Numbered from the stretch's first letter, positions 18,146-27,853 are shown. The stretch is 53,529 bases of DNA from Alphaproteobacteria bacterium (GCA_024640405.1 JAHEFB010000029.1:1-53529), one strand, 5' to 3'. Numbers and translations are program-made. The notes: generated from the sequence alone by a model not told the origin.

Positions 18146-19732
18146 ATGCAGGTTTTCGCCGAACTGATGAACCGCCTCGCCTTCACCAGCTCCCGCAATG
18201 CGAAGCTCGACCTGATGCAGGATTATTTCCGCACGACTCCGGACCCGGATCGCGGCATCGCACTGGCGGTTCTGACTGACGGACTAGGTCTGCGCCTGCC
18301 GTTCCGGCGTCTGGTCACCCAGCTGATGGAACCGCATGTCGACCCTGTGCTCTACAAGCTGTCGCGCGACTATGTCGGTGACACGGCAGAGACGGTTTCA
18401 TTGTTGTGGCCTGCCCGCAAGGGCGAGGGTCCGGTGCCAACGCTGCCCGAAATACACCGGACGCTGAAATCACTCAAGCGAACCGATGCCGGCCCGGTGC
18501 TGTCAGGCTGGCTTGACACACTTGATGCCAACGGACGCTGGGCACTGCTCAAACTGGTTACAGGCGGGCTTCGCATTGGCGTATCGGCCCGCCTGGCCAA
18601 AACCGCCATCGCACAAGCCTTCAATCACAACGTGGCGGATGTCGAGGAGGTTTGGCACGGTCTTTCACTTCCATACGAAAACCTGTTTGCCTGGCTGGAA
18701 GGCCGTGCTGACAAACCGGATCCCGGCGATACACCGGTCTTCAGACCGGTCATGCTGGCGCACCCGCTGGAAGGCGATGACCTGGCGAAACTGGAACCTC
18801 GGGACTGGGTTGCTGAATGGAAGTGGGACGGGATAAGGGTCCAACTGGCCGGCAACGGACGCGAGTTAAGGCTGTATTCGCGTACCGGTGACGACATATC
18901 CCGGTCGTTTCCGGACATTAGCGACGGTTTCCAGGGCTTCAGTGGCGTGGCGGACGGCGAATTGCTGGTGATGCGAGATGACGACATCGCTCCATTCAGC
19001 GATCTTCAACAACGCCTCAACCGCAAGAATGTCAGCACGGCAATGATGAAAAACTTTCCGGCGCACATCCGGTTTTACGACTTGCTGTTTGATCGGTCCG
19101 AGGACATTCGTGCATCAAATCTGCCAACACGGCGCAAGCGCCTTGAAGCCTTGTTGAGCGCCGGCAAATTTACCCGCGCCTCGTTAAGCGAGGTCATCGG
19201 GTTCGAGAGCTTCGATGAGCTGACAATCTTGAGAGATGGCGCACGCGAGGCGAATATCGAAGGGCTGATGCTGAAACACATCGCTTCTGCCTATCTGGCC
19301 GGCAGACCGCGGGGGTACTGGTTCAAGTGGAAACGCGATGCGCTGACCGCCGACTGTGTACTGATGTATGCCCAGCGCGGTTCCGGCAAACGATCGTCGT
19401 TTTACTCCGACTATACTTTTGGCGCCTGGCGAACCGGCGAGAACGGACAGAACGAGCTGGTGCCTGTGGGCAAGGCGTATTCAGGTTTCACGGATGATGA
19501 ACTGAAAAGGCTGGACCGGTTTGTTCGCGACAACACCGTTGAACGGTTCGGGCCGGTGCGGGCGGTGACACAGGAACTGGTGTTCGAGGTGGCGTTTGAC
19601 GCGGTGCAGCCATCATCGCGGCACAAGTCGGGTATCGCCATGCGGTTTCCGCGCATTCATCGCATTCGATGGGACAAGCCCGCCAATGAGGCTGATCGCC
19701 TTGACACGTTACTGACTTTCATAGCCCGCTAA
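18146..19732 (+). CDS. ATP-dependent DNA ligase (cisplatin damage response type)
   Basis: This is an ATP-dependent DNA ligase, 528 residues, of the type found in the bacterial Lhr-Core cluster. An N-terminal DNA-binding domain (about 1-190) precedes the adenylation domain with catalytic K226 in EWKWDGIRVQ. Motif III is in GVADGELLVM. Motif IV is in NIEGLMLK, and motif V is in WFKWKRDALTADCVLMYAQ. An OB-fold domain with GKAYSGFTDDEL follows. No Ku or LigD polymerase domain is attached. It is the last gene of MATE-exonuclease-ligase. It is separate from the essential NAD-dependent LigA and is expected to seal breaks in damaged DNA. Confidence 0.95.
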   Translation: MQVFAELMNRLAFTSSRNAKLDLMQDYFRTTPDPDRGIALAVLTDGLGLRLPFRRLVTQLMEPHVDPVLYKLSRDYVGDTAETVSLLWPARKGEGPVPTLPEIHRTLKSLKRTDAGPVLSGWLDTLDANGRWALLKLVTGGLRIGVSARLAKTAIAQAFNHNVADVEEVWHGLSLPYENLFAWLEGRADKPDPGDTPVFRPVMLAHPLEGDDLAKLEPRDWVAEWKWDGIRVQLAGNGRELRLYSRTGDDISRSFPDISDGFQGFSGVADGELLVMRDDDIAPFSDLQQRLNRKNVSTAMMKNFPAHIRFYDLLFDRSEDIRASNLPTRRKRLEALLSAGKFTRASLSEVIGFESFDELTILRDGAREANIEGLMLKHIASAYLAGRPRGYWFKWKRDALTADCVLMYAQRGSGKRSSFYSDYTFGAWRTGENGQNELVPVGKAYSGFTDDELKRLDRFVRDNTVERFGPVRAVTQELVFEVAFDAVQPSSRHKSGIAMRFPRIHRIRWDKPANEADRLDTLLTFIAR

Positions 19733-19760
19733 AGCGTGTCGCGGTTAATCGCACTCATTC

Positions 19761-19870
19761 GATGGTGTCAAATCCGTTCATTCGGCTAGGCGCGTCTCGT
19801 GGCGCGATGCGGTGCATCTCGCGAGAGGAGCAACACCGACGATGGACGGATTTGGCCCACCGAAGACCGG
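19761..19870 (+). repeat. Repeat family B, copy 1
   Basis: About 110 bp matches the reverse complement of 46002-46112 without insertions or deletions. It begins GATGGTGTCAAATCCG and ends TGGACGGATTTGGCCCACCG plus a few bases. In both copies an ATG opens a frame with M-x-SNP, GA-x-R-x-AMRCI and WTDLAHR. This copy shows no terminal inverted repeats. It lies in the 492-bp gap 19733-20224 between the ligase and the ABC operon, in which I see no convincing complete gene. Confidence 0.75.
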
Positions 19871-20224
19871 ACTATACCAGTCATCGCGACAATTCCTGCC
19901 TCTGTTTCATGAAAAAAAGCCTTGAACAGCCTGCTGTCCGGCACACAGGTATGGCATTATGCTGTTGATATTCAACGACTATGTAATTGTGCCGATTGAT
20001 AAGCCGGTGCACAACGGGCCGAATTCGAACGCCGACAACGGTGCTGAATTTGTATAACAGCCGCGCAGACCGCATCGAACGGTATTGCCGCCGCGTTTTA
20101 AGTAAGGCGCAAAAAAGGCTGGCCATGTCAGGATTTTTTTGCCAACCTTCCGGTGGTGGGAAACGCAAACAGACACATCGGCGACGAGATGTGCACAGGG
20201 GTTGCGTGAGGGAGAAAACATAAT

Positions 20225-21196
20225 ATGCATCCGATTGTACGGACTGTATTGCAGAGATTAGGCCTTGGCCTGCTAACCCTTTTTGTCGTCTCCGTCATTA
20301 TTTTCAGTTCGCTACAATTTCTGCCGGGCGATTTTGCGACGTCGGTTCTCGGACAGGCGGCCACTCCCGAGACAGTTGCAGCATTCCGCAGAGAACTTGG
20401 ACTTAATGACCCGGCCATCACACGCTACGCACAGTGGATTGGCGGCGTGTTGCAGGGCGATTTCGGTTCCTCGTTCTCGGGCCGCAGTCAGGGCCGCGAG
20501 CGGGAAGTGATGGAGCTGATCGGACCGCGTTTGTGGAATACTTTGTTCCTTGCCGGCATGACTGCAATTATCGCGGTCCCGCTGGCTCTGACGCTGGGCA
20601 TTACCGCTGCCCTGTATCGCAATTCATTTTATGACCGTGCCGTCAATGCAACGACACTGACAACCATTTCGTTCCCGGAATTCTTCGTTGCCTACATCCT
20701 GATACTGGTGCTTGCGACATTGTGGAAAGTATTTCCTTCGCTGGCAAACGTTCGCGAATCCACTGAACTGGCGGACCGGATATACATGACCGCGCTGCCG
20801 GCACTGACGCTGACGATGGTGATCGTTGCGCACATGATGCGCATGACGCGCGCCGCCATCATCAACCTGCTGGCCAGCCCATATATCGAAATGGCACGGC
20901 TCAAGGGTGTTTCAAAGTCCAACGTCATCATCAAGCATGCGCTGCCCAATGCCTGGGCGCCGATTGTGAACGTGATTGCCTTCAACCTGGCCTATCTTGT
21001 TGTCGGCGTGGTGGTTGTGGAAGTTGTGTTCGTGTATCCCGGTGTCGGCCAATTGATGGTGGATGCCGTGACAACACGTGACATTCCGGTTGTGCAAGCC
21101 TGCGCACTGATCTTCGCGGCAACCTATATCCTGCTGAACCTGTTTGCAGACATTGTATCCATCGTAACCAATCCGAGGCTGTTGCACCCAAGATGA
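20225..21196 (+). CDS. ABC transporter permease, oligopeptide/dipeptide (DppB/OppB) type
   Basis: This is the first permease of a peptide/nickel/opine-family importer, 323 residues with six hydrophobic segments. The N-terminal helix plus FLPGDFATSVLGQAATPE is the typical OppB opening. The EAA coupling loop is YIEMARLKGVSKSNVIIKHALPNAWAPI in parts (ARLKGVSKSNVI, KHALPNA). An AGGGAG site precedes the ATG. Its 3' end overlaps the next permease by 4 bp. No substrate-binding-protein gene precedes it. Confidence 0.93.
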   Translation: MHPIVRTVLQRLGLGLLTLFVVSVIIFSSLQFLPGDFATSVLGQAATPETVAAFRRELGLNDPAITRYAQWIGGVLQGDFGSSFSGRSQGREREVMELIGPRLWNTLFLAGMTAIIAVPLALTLGITAALYRNSFYDRAVNATTLTTISFPEFFVAYILILVLATLWKVFPSLANVRESTELADRIYMTALPALTLTMVIVAHMMRMTRAAIINLLASPYIEMARLKGVSKSNVIIKHALPNAWAPIVNVIAFNLAYLVVGVVVVEVVFVYPGVGQLMVDAVTTRDIPVVQACALIFAATYILLNLFADIVSIVTNPRLLHPR

Positions 21197-22113
21197 GCAC
21201 CGATAACCAGACATATTCTGCCGCTGGTGAAGTGGCCTCTGTTGCAGTACGGCGAACCTGGTGGGACCGTACCTGGCGGGACCTGAAAAAGGCACCGGCA
21301 ACGGCCTGGTTCGGCATGATTGTGATTGCTTTCTATTTTGTCATCGCCGTGCTTGCGCCGATCGTGGCGCCCTATGGGGAAAGCCAGATATTTGACACTC
21401 CCTACGCACCGTGGAGTTCCGAATTCTGGTTTGGAACCGACCAGCTTGGGCGTGATGTGCTTTCGCGCCTGATTTATGGGGCACGCAATACAATCGGTAT
21501 TGCCGTGGCCACAACTGCGCTGTCGTTCCTGATTGGCGGCAGTCTGGGTGTTATGGCAGCCATAAACAGGTCCTGGCTGGATCAGGCTCTGAGCCGTTTC
21601 GTGGATGTGCTGATGGCAATCCCAAGTCTGATTTTCTCGTTGATGCTGCTGTCCATTTTCGGTTCGAACGTCATCAACCTGATCATCATCATTGCCGTAC
21701 TGGACGCTACAAGGGTGTTCCGGCTGGCACGGGCAGTATCACTGAACGTAGTGGTAATGGACTATGTCGAAGCATCCAGGTTGCGAGGTGAATCACTAGC
21801 CTGGGTGATGCGGCGGGATATTCTGCCCAACATACTGCCACCGATGGTCGCCGAATTCGGACTGCGATTCTGTTTTGTTTTCCTGACCATCGCGTCCCTG
21901 TCATTCCTCGGCGTCGGCATTCAGCCTCCCACGGCCGACTGGGGATCGATGGTGCGCGAGAACGCCCAGCTCATTTCATTTGCAGAATATGACATGAAAG
22001 CTGCCATGACTCCTCTGCTGCCGGCCGGCGCCATCGCATTGTTGACCGTCGCGGTTAACTTCGTCGTCGACTGGTTCCTGCACAAAACAAGTGGTATTCG
22101 CGATGAAAAGTAA
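21193..22113 (+). CDS. ABC transporter permease, oligopeptide/dipeptide (DppC/OppC) type
   Basis: This is the second permease of the importer, 306 residues, starting with ATG inside the stop of the first permease gene (ATGA overlap). It has a long N-terminal cytoplasmic stretch, the OppC domain, FGTDQLGRDVLSRLIYGAR, and the coupling loop YVEASRLRGESLAWVMRRDILPN in parts (EASRLRGES, RRDILPN). Five to six membrane helices are visible. It pairs with the upstream permease to form the channel. Confidence 0.93.
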   Translation: MSTDNQTYSAAGEVASVAVRRTWWDRTWRDLKKAPATAWFGMIVIAFYFVIAVLAPIVAPYGESQIFDTPYAPWSSEFWFGTDQLGRDVLSRLIYGARNTIGIAVATTALSFLIGGSLGVMAAINRSWLDQALSRFVDVLMAIPSLIFSLMLLSIFGSNVINLIIIIAVLDATRVFRLARAVSLNVVVMDYVEASRLRGESLAWVMRRDILPNILPPMVAEFGLRFCFVFLTIASLSFLGVGIQPPTADWGSMVRENAQLISFAEYDMKAAMTPLLPAGAIALLTVAVNFVVDWFLHKTSGIRDEK

Positions 22114-23758
22114 GACAGGCGAGCGCACAGCTGGCGATCTGCTGCTGGATATGCGGGATATTCGCATTGAAGGGTTTTCAGATGACGTCTGGCACCCGAT
22201 CATCAAGGGCGCGGACCTGAAACTGCATCGCGGCGAAGTCATGGGCCTGATTGGCGAGTCCGGCGCGGGCAAGTCGACACTGGGCAAGGCCGCCATGGGA
22301 TATGCCCAGCCTGGTTGCCGTATTACCGATGGCACGATCCAGTTTGACGGCATGGACCTGCGTGCCATGAACGACGCGCAGTTGCGCGAGCTGCATGGTT
22401 CGCGCATCGCTTATGTGGCGCAAAGCGCGGCAGCATCTTTCAATCCCGCGCACCGCCTGATTGACCAGTGCGTGGAAGCGACCGTGGGTCACGGCTTGCG
22501 GCCTGCGGAGGAAGCAAAGGCAGACGCGCGCGAATTGTTTGCCGCGCTGCAACTGCCTGATCCCGACAATATCGGTGACCGCTACCCGCATCAGGTATCC
22601 GGTGGTCAGCTGCAGCGTGCAATGACGGCAATGGCGATGTCATCGCGGCCGGATCTGATAATTTTCGACGAGCCGACCACGGCACTTGATGTGACGACCC
22701 AGGTCGAAGTTCTCGCAGCCATGAGGGATATTGTCGAGCAATTCCATACAGCTGCGATTTACATCACCCATGACCTCGCCGTCGTGGCACAGATGGCTGA
22801 CGTCATCAAGGTGCTGCGTTATGGAGAAACCGTGGAAGATGCGCCGGCGCGAAAAATGCTGAAGCAGCCTGAAATGGAGTATACCAAGTCATTGTGGGCA
22901 GTGCGGTCGCTGGTAAAACCCCAGGAGACCAGTGATGATATTATCCTGCGGGTGAATAACGTGGATGCCAGTTACGGCGGTCCGATCAAGGTGCTGGACA
23001 ATGTAACAATTGATATTCCGCGCGGTTCCACAGTGGCAGTGGTGGGTGAGTCCGGATCCGGCAAGTCAACGACGGCCCGCGTTATAACCGGCCTCCTGCC
23101 GCCGATGTCAGGCGATGTCCTGTTCAATGACGAGCCATTGCCACTGGCGCTCAAGGATCGTTCCAAGGAGCAGTTGCGCAAGATTCAGATGATTTATCAG
23201 ATGGCCGACACAGCCATGAATCCCAAGCACACGGTTCGCGACATTATCGGCAGGCCGCTTGAGTTTTATCTGGGGCTGTCGGGCAAAAAACTGGATGAGC
23301 GGATTTCAGAGCTGTTGAAAATGATCGAGCTGGATGACAGTTTCATGGAACGGCTGCCCAACGAGCTGTCCGGCGGCCAGAAACAACGCATATGTATTGC
23401 GAGATCGCTGGCGGCAAACCCTGAACTCATCATTTGCGATGAGGTTACCTCAGCGCTGGACCAGATCGTGCAGGAAGGCATCTTGAAATTGCTTTTACGG
23501 CTGCAGAAGGAATTCAACATCACCTATCTGTTTATCACCCACGATATTGCGACAGTGAAGGCGATTTCCGACCAGATAGTGGTGATGTTCCAGGGCGCTG
23601 TGGTCGAACAGGGAATGAAAGACGATATCCTGTCGCCGCCTCACCCGGACTATACGCAGCTGCTTTTGTCTTCGGTTCCCGAAATGGACCCAGACTGGCT
23701 GACCGGCCTTCTCGAATCACGAAAAGAAGGCGGAGGCATGAGCGCATCCGGCAATTGA
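22103..23758 (+). CDS. ABC transporter ATP-binding protein with two fused nucleotide-binding domains (DppD-DppF type)
   Basis: This ATPase energises the peptide-type importer and carries both nucleotide-binding domains in one 551-residue chain. The first has Walker A GESGAGKST (51-59), signature SGGQLQRAM and Walker B LIIFDEPTTALD. The second has GESGSGKST (315-323), signature LSGGQKQRICIARSL and Walker B LIICDEVTSALD. The ATG at 22103 overlaps the permease stop by 11 bp; a GTG at 22091 is also in frame. The ATPase therefore needs no partner subunit. The substrate is unknown without the binding protein. Confidence 0.93.
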   Translation: MKSKTGERTAGDLLLDMRDIRIEGFSDDVWHPIIKGADLKLHRGEVMGLIGESGAGKSTLGKAAMGYAQPGCRITDGTIQFDGMDLRAMNDAQLRELHGSRIAYVAQSAAASFNPAHRLIDQCVEATVGHGLRPAEEAKADARELFAALQLPDPDNIGDRYPHQVSGGQLQRAMTAMAMSSRPDLIIFDEPTTALDVTTQVEVLAAMRDIVEQFHTAAIYITHDLAVVAQMADVIKVLRYGETVEDAPARKMLKQPEMEYTKSLWAVRSLVKPQETSDDIILRVNNVDASYGGPIKVLDNVTIDIPRGSTVAVVGESGSGKSTTARVITGLLPPMSGDVLFNDEPLPLALKDRSKEQLRKIQMIYQMADTAMNPKHTVRDIIGRPLEFYLGLSGKKLDERISELLKMIELDDSFMERLPNELSGGQKQRICIARSLAANPELIICDEVTSALDQIVQEGILKLLLRLQKEFNITYLFITHDIATVKAISDQIVVMFQGAVVEQGMKDDILSPPHPDYTQLLLSSVPEMDPDWLTGLLESRKEGGGMSASGN

Positions 23759-23837
23759 ACGGATGAACCACACACCCGTTTCATGCGTTTGTTGTCCAGC
23801 AATGTTTCGATAGCTGGAAAATAACATAGTACCCTCC

Positions 23838-25292
23838 GTGGAAGATCAACCCATTATCGTCTGGTTCACCCAGGACCTGCGGCTGGCAGACAATTCCTGT
23901 CTTCACAGTGCCGTGTCATCCGGTCACCCGATTATACCCGTCTACATTCTGGATGATGTAACGCCCGGCATATTTGCCGCCGGTGGCGCTTCGCGCTGGT
24001 GGCTGCAGCAATCACTTGCTTCGCTGTCTGCATCAATTAAGGCACTGGGGGGTGAATTGATTTTTCGACGCGGGGAGGCCAGCACTGTACTCAGCCAGCT
24101 TGTCAGGCAAACCAATGCGAAGGCAGTCTGTTTTTCCCGCGGATATTCACCATGGTCCGGCGAACAGGAAGCTAAAATTGCTGCGGCCTGTGACAATTCC
24201 GGTGCTGATTGCAAGCGGTTCTCCGGGTTCCTGCTGCACGAACCGGAATCCATAAGAACCGGAAACGACGGTCCCTATAAGGTATACACGCCGTTTTCAC
24301 GCAATTGCCTGTCACGCGACTTCAGGAAAGTTCCAAAACCCGTCCCGCTGAAGGTCAATTTTTATGCGGGGAAAGTCGCTGGCGACAGTCTCTGCGACCT
24401 CAATCTCTACTGTCCACGACCTGACTGGGCTGCAAGGTTTGCCGAGCGCTGGTCGCCAGGTGAAGCAGGGGCGCAGGTGAAACTGAAGCTGTTTTTGAAA
24501 CACGCCGTGGCTGAATACCACCAGGCACGCGACCTTCCTGCTGTTTCGGGCACGTCACGGCTGTCACCGCATCTGCATTTCGGTGAAATCAGTCCGCTGC
24601 AAATCTGGACCGCGACACGTCATGCCATGGCAAGCGCGGATTACAGCATTGATAGAGGCGGCCAGACGTTTGAAAAAGAGCTGCTGTGGAGAGAATTCTC
24701 CTACCATTTGCTGCATCACTGGCCGAGTTTGCCGACAGAGCCGTTCAAAGCGGAGTTTTCCGGTTTTCCGTGGCGCGACGACGCCGGGCACCTGCGGAGC
24801 TGGAAGAAAGGACTGACCGGATATCCGATTGTGGACGCCGGCATGCGCGAATTGTGGGCGACTGGGTGGATGCACAACCGGGTACGCATGATTGTCGCCT
24901 CGTTCCTGGTCAAAAATTTACGCGTGGCCTGGCAGCAGGGAGAACAATGGTTCTACGACACGCTGGTGGATGCCGACATTGGCGCAAATTCGGCAAGCTG
25001 GCAGTGGGTCGCAGGGTGTGGTGCAGATGCCGCGCCCTACTTCCGGATCTTCAACCCCGTTTTACAGGGCGAGAAGTTCGACAGGCAGGGAACCTATGTG
25101 CGCGAATGGGTACCTGAACTGCGAAATATGCCAAGCAAATTCGTTCACAAACCCTGGATGGCCCCGGCAGATCTGCTGGCTGGCGCCGGTGTGGAGCTCG
25201 GCACCACATATCCCCGGCCCATTGTCGATTTGAAAGAGACCCGCGAAGCGGCTCTGGCCGCCTACAAAACAATTAGAGCGAAAAACGGCTAA
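23838..25292 (+). CDS. phrB: Deoxyribodipyrimidine photolyase (CPD photolyase class I)
   Basis: This FAD enzyme splits UV-induced cyclobutane pyrimidine dimers using blue light. It has 484 residues. The N-terminal antenna domain starts IIVWFTQDLRLADNSCL, and the C-terminal FAD domain has SRLSPHLHFGEISP, ELLWREFSYHLL, GYPIVDAGMRELWATGWMHNR in parts (PIVDAGMRELWATGWMHNR) and GANSASWQWVAGCGADAAPY in parts (SWQWVAGCGADAAPYFRIFN). The start is GTG; no upstream ATG in frame is better placed. It stands alone after the ABC operon and converges with the LysR gene. Linkage with the nearby ligase cluster gives the region a DNA-damage flavour. Confidence 0.95.
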   Translation: MEDQPIIVWFTQDLRLADNSCLHSAVSSGHPIIPVYILDDVTPGIFAAGGASRWWLQQSLASLSASIKALGGELIFRRGEASTVLSQLVRQTNAKAVCFSRGYSPWSGEQEAKIAAACDNSGADCKRFSGFLLHEPESIRTGNDGPYKVYTPFSRNCLSRDFRKVPKPVPLKVNFYAGKVAGDSLCDLNLYCPRPDWAARFAERWSPGEAGAQVKLKLFLKHAVAEYHQARDLPAVSGTSRLSPHLHFGEISPLQIWTATRHAMASADYSIDRGGQTFEKELLWREFSYHLLHHWPSLPTEPFKAEFSGFPWRDDAGHLRSWKKGLTGYPIVDAGMRELWATGWMHNRVRMIVASFLVKNLRVAWQQGEQWFYDTLVDADIGANSASWQWVAGCGADAAPYFRIFNPVLQGEKFDRQGTYVREWVPELRNMPSKFVHKPWMAPADLLAGAGVELGTTYPRPIVDLKETREAALAAYKTIRAKNG

Positions 25293-25317
25293 ACAGCCGC
25301 CATTGCAGGTCCGATAC

Positions 25318-26223
25318 TTACACCGGTCCGCCGGGAGGGCGGCGATGGAAACGCTGCGACAGGAATTCCACAAATGCACGCGTCTTTGCGGGCCGGTACC
25401 GGTCCGGCGGATAAACCGCGTGCAGCGCGATCGGTGCCGGCTCGAATCCTTCAAGTACCGGAACCAATGAGCCGCTTGCCAGCTCATCGGCAACTATGAA
25501 TGCCGGCAGCAATGCGATCCCCTGGTCTGCCATGCTGGCCATTTTCAACACATCGCCATTGTTGGAACACAGGACCGGTGCGACCGGCAGGCGGTTCGAT
25601 GCCCCCAGACCACGCAGTGGCCAGTGCAAATCATTGCCCATTTGGCCGTAGTGCAATACTGCATGTTCAGCCAGGTCGGCCGGCGTTCGAGGGCGACCGC
25701 GGGCATCAATATAACCCGGACTGGCGCACATGAGCCGTCTGATAGGGCAGATTTTTCTGGCGATCAGGGATGATGGCTCAAGATCACCGATGCGCAAGGT
25801 GAGATCACAACCATCTTCGTAAGGATCGACAAAACGGTCATTGACGATGAGCGAGACCTTGATGCCGGTGTGCTGGCGCATGAAATCGCTGACCGCAGGC
25901 GCAATGTGACTGACACCGAATGTCATTGGTGCGTTAATCTGCAACAGGCCTTTCAACTTCGCCGTAAGGTCACCCGTTGCCGCCTCGGCCTCTTCCATAT
26001 CATTGACCAGTATCCGCGCCCGCTCGACGAACACCTGCCCTGCTTCCGTCAGCGCCATGGTGCGAGTGGTCCGAACCAGCAATTGAGAGCTCAGATGATC
26101 TTCCAGCGCCGTGACCAGCCGTGACACCTGCACCCGTGACAAGCCCAGCCTGCGGCCAGCCGCGGCGAATCCGCCTTCGTCTACCGCGGTCACCAGGGCT
26201 TTCATGCTATCGAATCGATCCAT
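25318..26223 (-). CDS. LysR-family transcriptional regulator
   Basis: This is a 301-residue LysR regulator. The N-terminal helix-turn-helix begins MDRFDSMKALVTAVDEGGF and includes AAAGRRLGLSRVQVSRLV. The effector-binding domain (about 90-295) starts near LLQINAPMTFGVSHIAP. The open frame runs upstream to 26541, but that part crosses the divergent pirin gene, so the ATG at 26221-26223 is used. The 133-bp space to the pirin start is the usual place for a LysR operator, so it probably controls the pirin, SDR and FMN reductase genes. Effector unknown. Confidence 0.92.
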   Translation of the reverse strand: MDRFDSMKALVTAVDEGGFAAAGRRLGLSRVQVSRLVTALEDHLSSQLLVRTTRTMALTEAGQVFVERARILVNDMEEAEAATGDLTAKLKGLLQINAPMTFGVSHIAPAVSDFMRQHTGIKVSLIVNDRFVDPYEDGCDLTLRIGDLEPSSLIARKICPIRRLMCASPGYIDARGRPRTPADLAEHAVLHYGQMGNDLHWPLRGLGASNRLPVAPVLCSNNGDVLKMASMADQGIALLPAFIVADELASGSLVPVLEGFEPAPIALHAVYPPDRYRPAKTRAFVEFLSQRFHRRPPGGPV

Positions 26224-26356
26224 TCCTGATTGTAACAAATATCGCAACAGAATGTATATTTTAGTTATCATTGTTTCTGATGTGATTGCGATTACCTTGC
26301 CTTGCAACATAACAATCGATTTGCCGGCCTGAAATGCCGGTACAGGAGAAACGACA

Positions 26357-27088
26357 GTGCTGCAACTCAGACTTTCAGAACAGCGTGGCCAGGCTGATTT
26401 CGGCTGGCTCAGATCGAAACACAGTTTTTCGTTCGGTGGATACCATGACGCTGAGCACATTGGCTTTGGGCCCTTGCGGGTCATCAACGAGGACATGGTG
26501 TCGGCAGGCGGCGGATTTGACACGCACGGCCATGCCGACATGGAGATTGTCTCCTACGTGCTGGAAGGGGGACTCGAACACAGGGATTCCATCGGGTCAG
26601 GCTCGGTAATCCGGCCGGGAGATGTTCAGCGAATGTCCGCCGGCACCGGTATTAGGCACTCCGAATTCAATGCATCCAGGACGGATCCGGTCCACTTCCT
26701 GCAAATCTGGATCGTGCCGGAAAGAAACGGAATGGAGCCTTCTTATGAACAACGTCACTTTGATCGTGCTGAACGGCACAACCAACTGAAGCTGGTGATT
26801 TCCGGCATGCCGGAAAGTGATGCACTTCACATACATCAACAGGCTGACATTTACGCCAGCCTGCTGGACAAGGGCAAAAGCCTGAGCCACAAACCGGAAG
26901 CAGGCCACGGCCAGTGGCTTCAGCTTGCGTGCGGTGAATTGCTGGTGAACGGTGAGCAAATGCGCTCCGGCGATGGTCTTGCCATAACCGGTGAAGCAGA
27001 AATCGACATCAAGGCTCTCGACGACGCCGAGTTTCTGCTATTCGATATGGCCCAGGTTTCAATGCAAGTACATGGGTCGGGACCCTAG
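26357..27088 (+). CDS. Pirin-family protein (YhaK-like bicupin)
   Basis: A 243-residue cupin-fold protein of the pirin family. The N-terminal cupin has the metal-binding series in GFDTHGHADMEIVSYVLEG and the later H in GLEHRDS, followed by MSAGTGIRHSEFN. The C-terminal half is a second, less conserved cupin. YhaK/YhhW relatives act as quercetinase-like dioxygenases or redox sensors. The start is GTG, with AGGAGA eight bases upstream. It is divergent from the LysR gene and begins a short run with an SDR and an FMN reductase. Confidence 0.9.
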   Translation: MLQLRLSEQRGQADFGWLRSKHSFSFGGYHDAEHIGFGPLRVINEDMVSAGGGFDTHGHADMEIVSYVLEGGLEHRDSIGSGSVIRPGDVQRMSAGTGIRHSEFNASRTDPVHFLQIWIVPERNGMEPSYEQRHFDRAERHNQLKLVISGMPESDALHIHQQADIYASLLDKGKSLSHKPEAGHGQWLQLACGELLVNGEQMRSGDGLAITGEAEIDIKALDDAEFLLFDMAQVSMQVHGSGP

Positions 27089-27106
27089 AAAAGGCAGTTG
27101 AGCGAT

Positions 27107-27853
27107 ATGAAGCAGATAGATCTTGCAGGCCAGGTGGCCGTAGTAACAGGCGGAGCGCAGGGTATCGGCCTTGCAGTCGCGCAAGCGCTCACAGCGGCAG
27201 GCGCGAAAACAGCGCTGTGGGACATGGACGGCCCGCTTGCCAGCAAGGCGGCTGGAGAACTGCAAGCAGAAGCTGCCGGATTTACGGTTGATGTCACCGA
27301 CGAAGCTGCAATTGCCGCCTCACTCTCGGCAACCGAAAGCACGTTGGGACCGATCTCAATCCTGGTCAACAGTGCCGGCATTGCCGGGCCCAATGAACCT
27401 GTGGCGAACTACGATTCTGCTGTCTGGCGCCAGGTGATCGACATCAACCTGAATGGCACCTTTTACGTCAACAAGGCCGTTGTCTCGGGCATGATCGAGC
27501 GCGGCTATGGCCGCATCTGCAATATCGCCTCTATCGCCGGCAAGGAGGGCAATCCAAATGCTTCTGCCTATTCAGCGTCAAAGGCAGCTGTGATCGCCCT
27601 GACCAAATCACTGGGCAAGGAACTGGCAGGTCACGACATTGCGGTTAACTGCGTGACCCCTGCAGCTGCCAAGACCAGAATATTTGATCAGATGAAGCAG
27701 GAGCATATCGACTACATGCTGTCCAAAATTCCGCGCAACAGATTCCTGCAGGTCGACGAGGCCGCCAACATGATTGCGTGGATAGTGTCTCCTCAAAACA
27801 GCTTTACCACCGGTGCGGTGTTTGATCTGTCTGGCGGGCGCGCAACGTATTGA
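27107..27853 (+). CDS. Short-chain dehydrogenase/reductase (SDR)
   Basis: A 248-residue classical SDR, an NAD(P)-dependent oxidoreductase. Cofactor motif is TGGAQGIG (14-21), followed by VNSAGIAGP, and the catalytic S142 with Y155-x-x-x-K159 in YSASKAA. N-terminal cofactor specificity cannot be fixed by eye. The ATG at 27107 is 12 bases after AAGG; a TTG at 27098 is only three bases away and less likely. It follows the pirin gene by 18 bp and is probably co-transcribed. Substrate unknown; sugar acid or 3-oxoacyl alcohol dehydrogenases look alike. Confidence 0.9.
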   Translation: MKQIDLAGQVAVVTGGAQGIGLAVAQALTAAGAKTALWDMDGPLASKAAGELQAEAAGFTVDVTDEAAIAASLSATESTLGPISILVNSAGIAGPNEPVANYDSAVWRQVIDINLNGTFYVNKAVVSGMIERGYGRICNIASIAGKEGNPNASAYSASKAAVIALTKSLGKELAGHDIAVNCVTPAAAKTRIFDQMKQEHIDYMLSKIPRNRFLQVDEAANMIAWIVSPQNSFTTGAVFDLSGGRATY

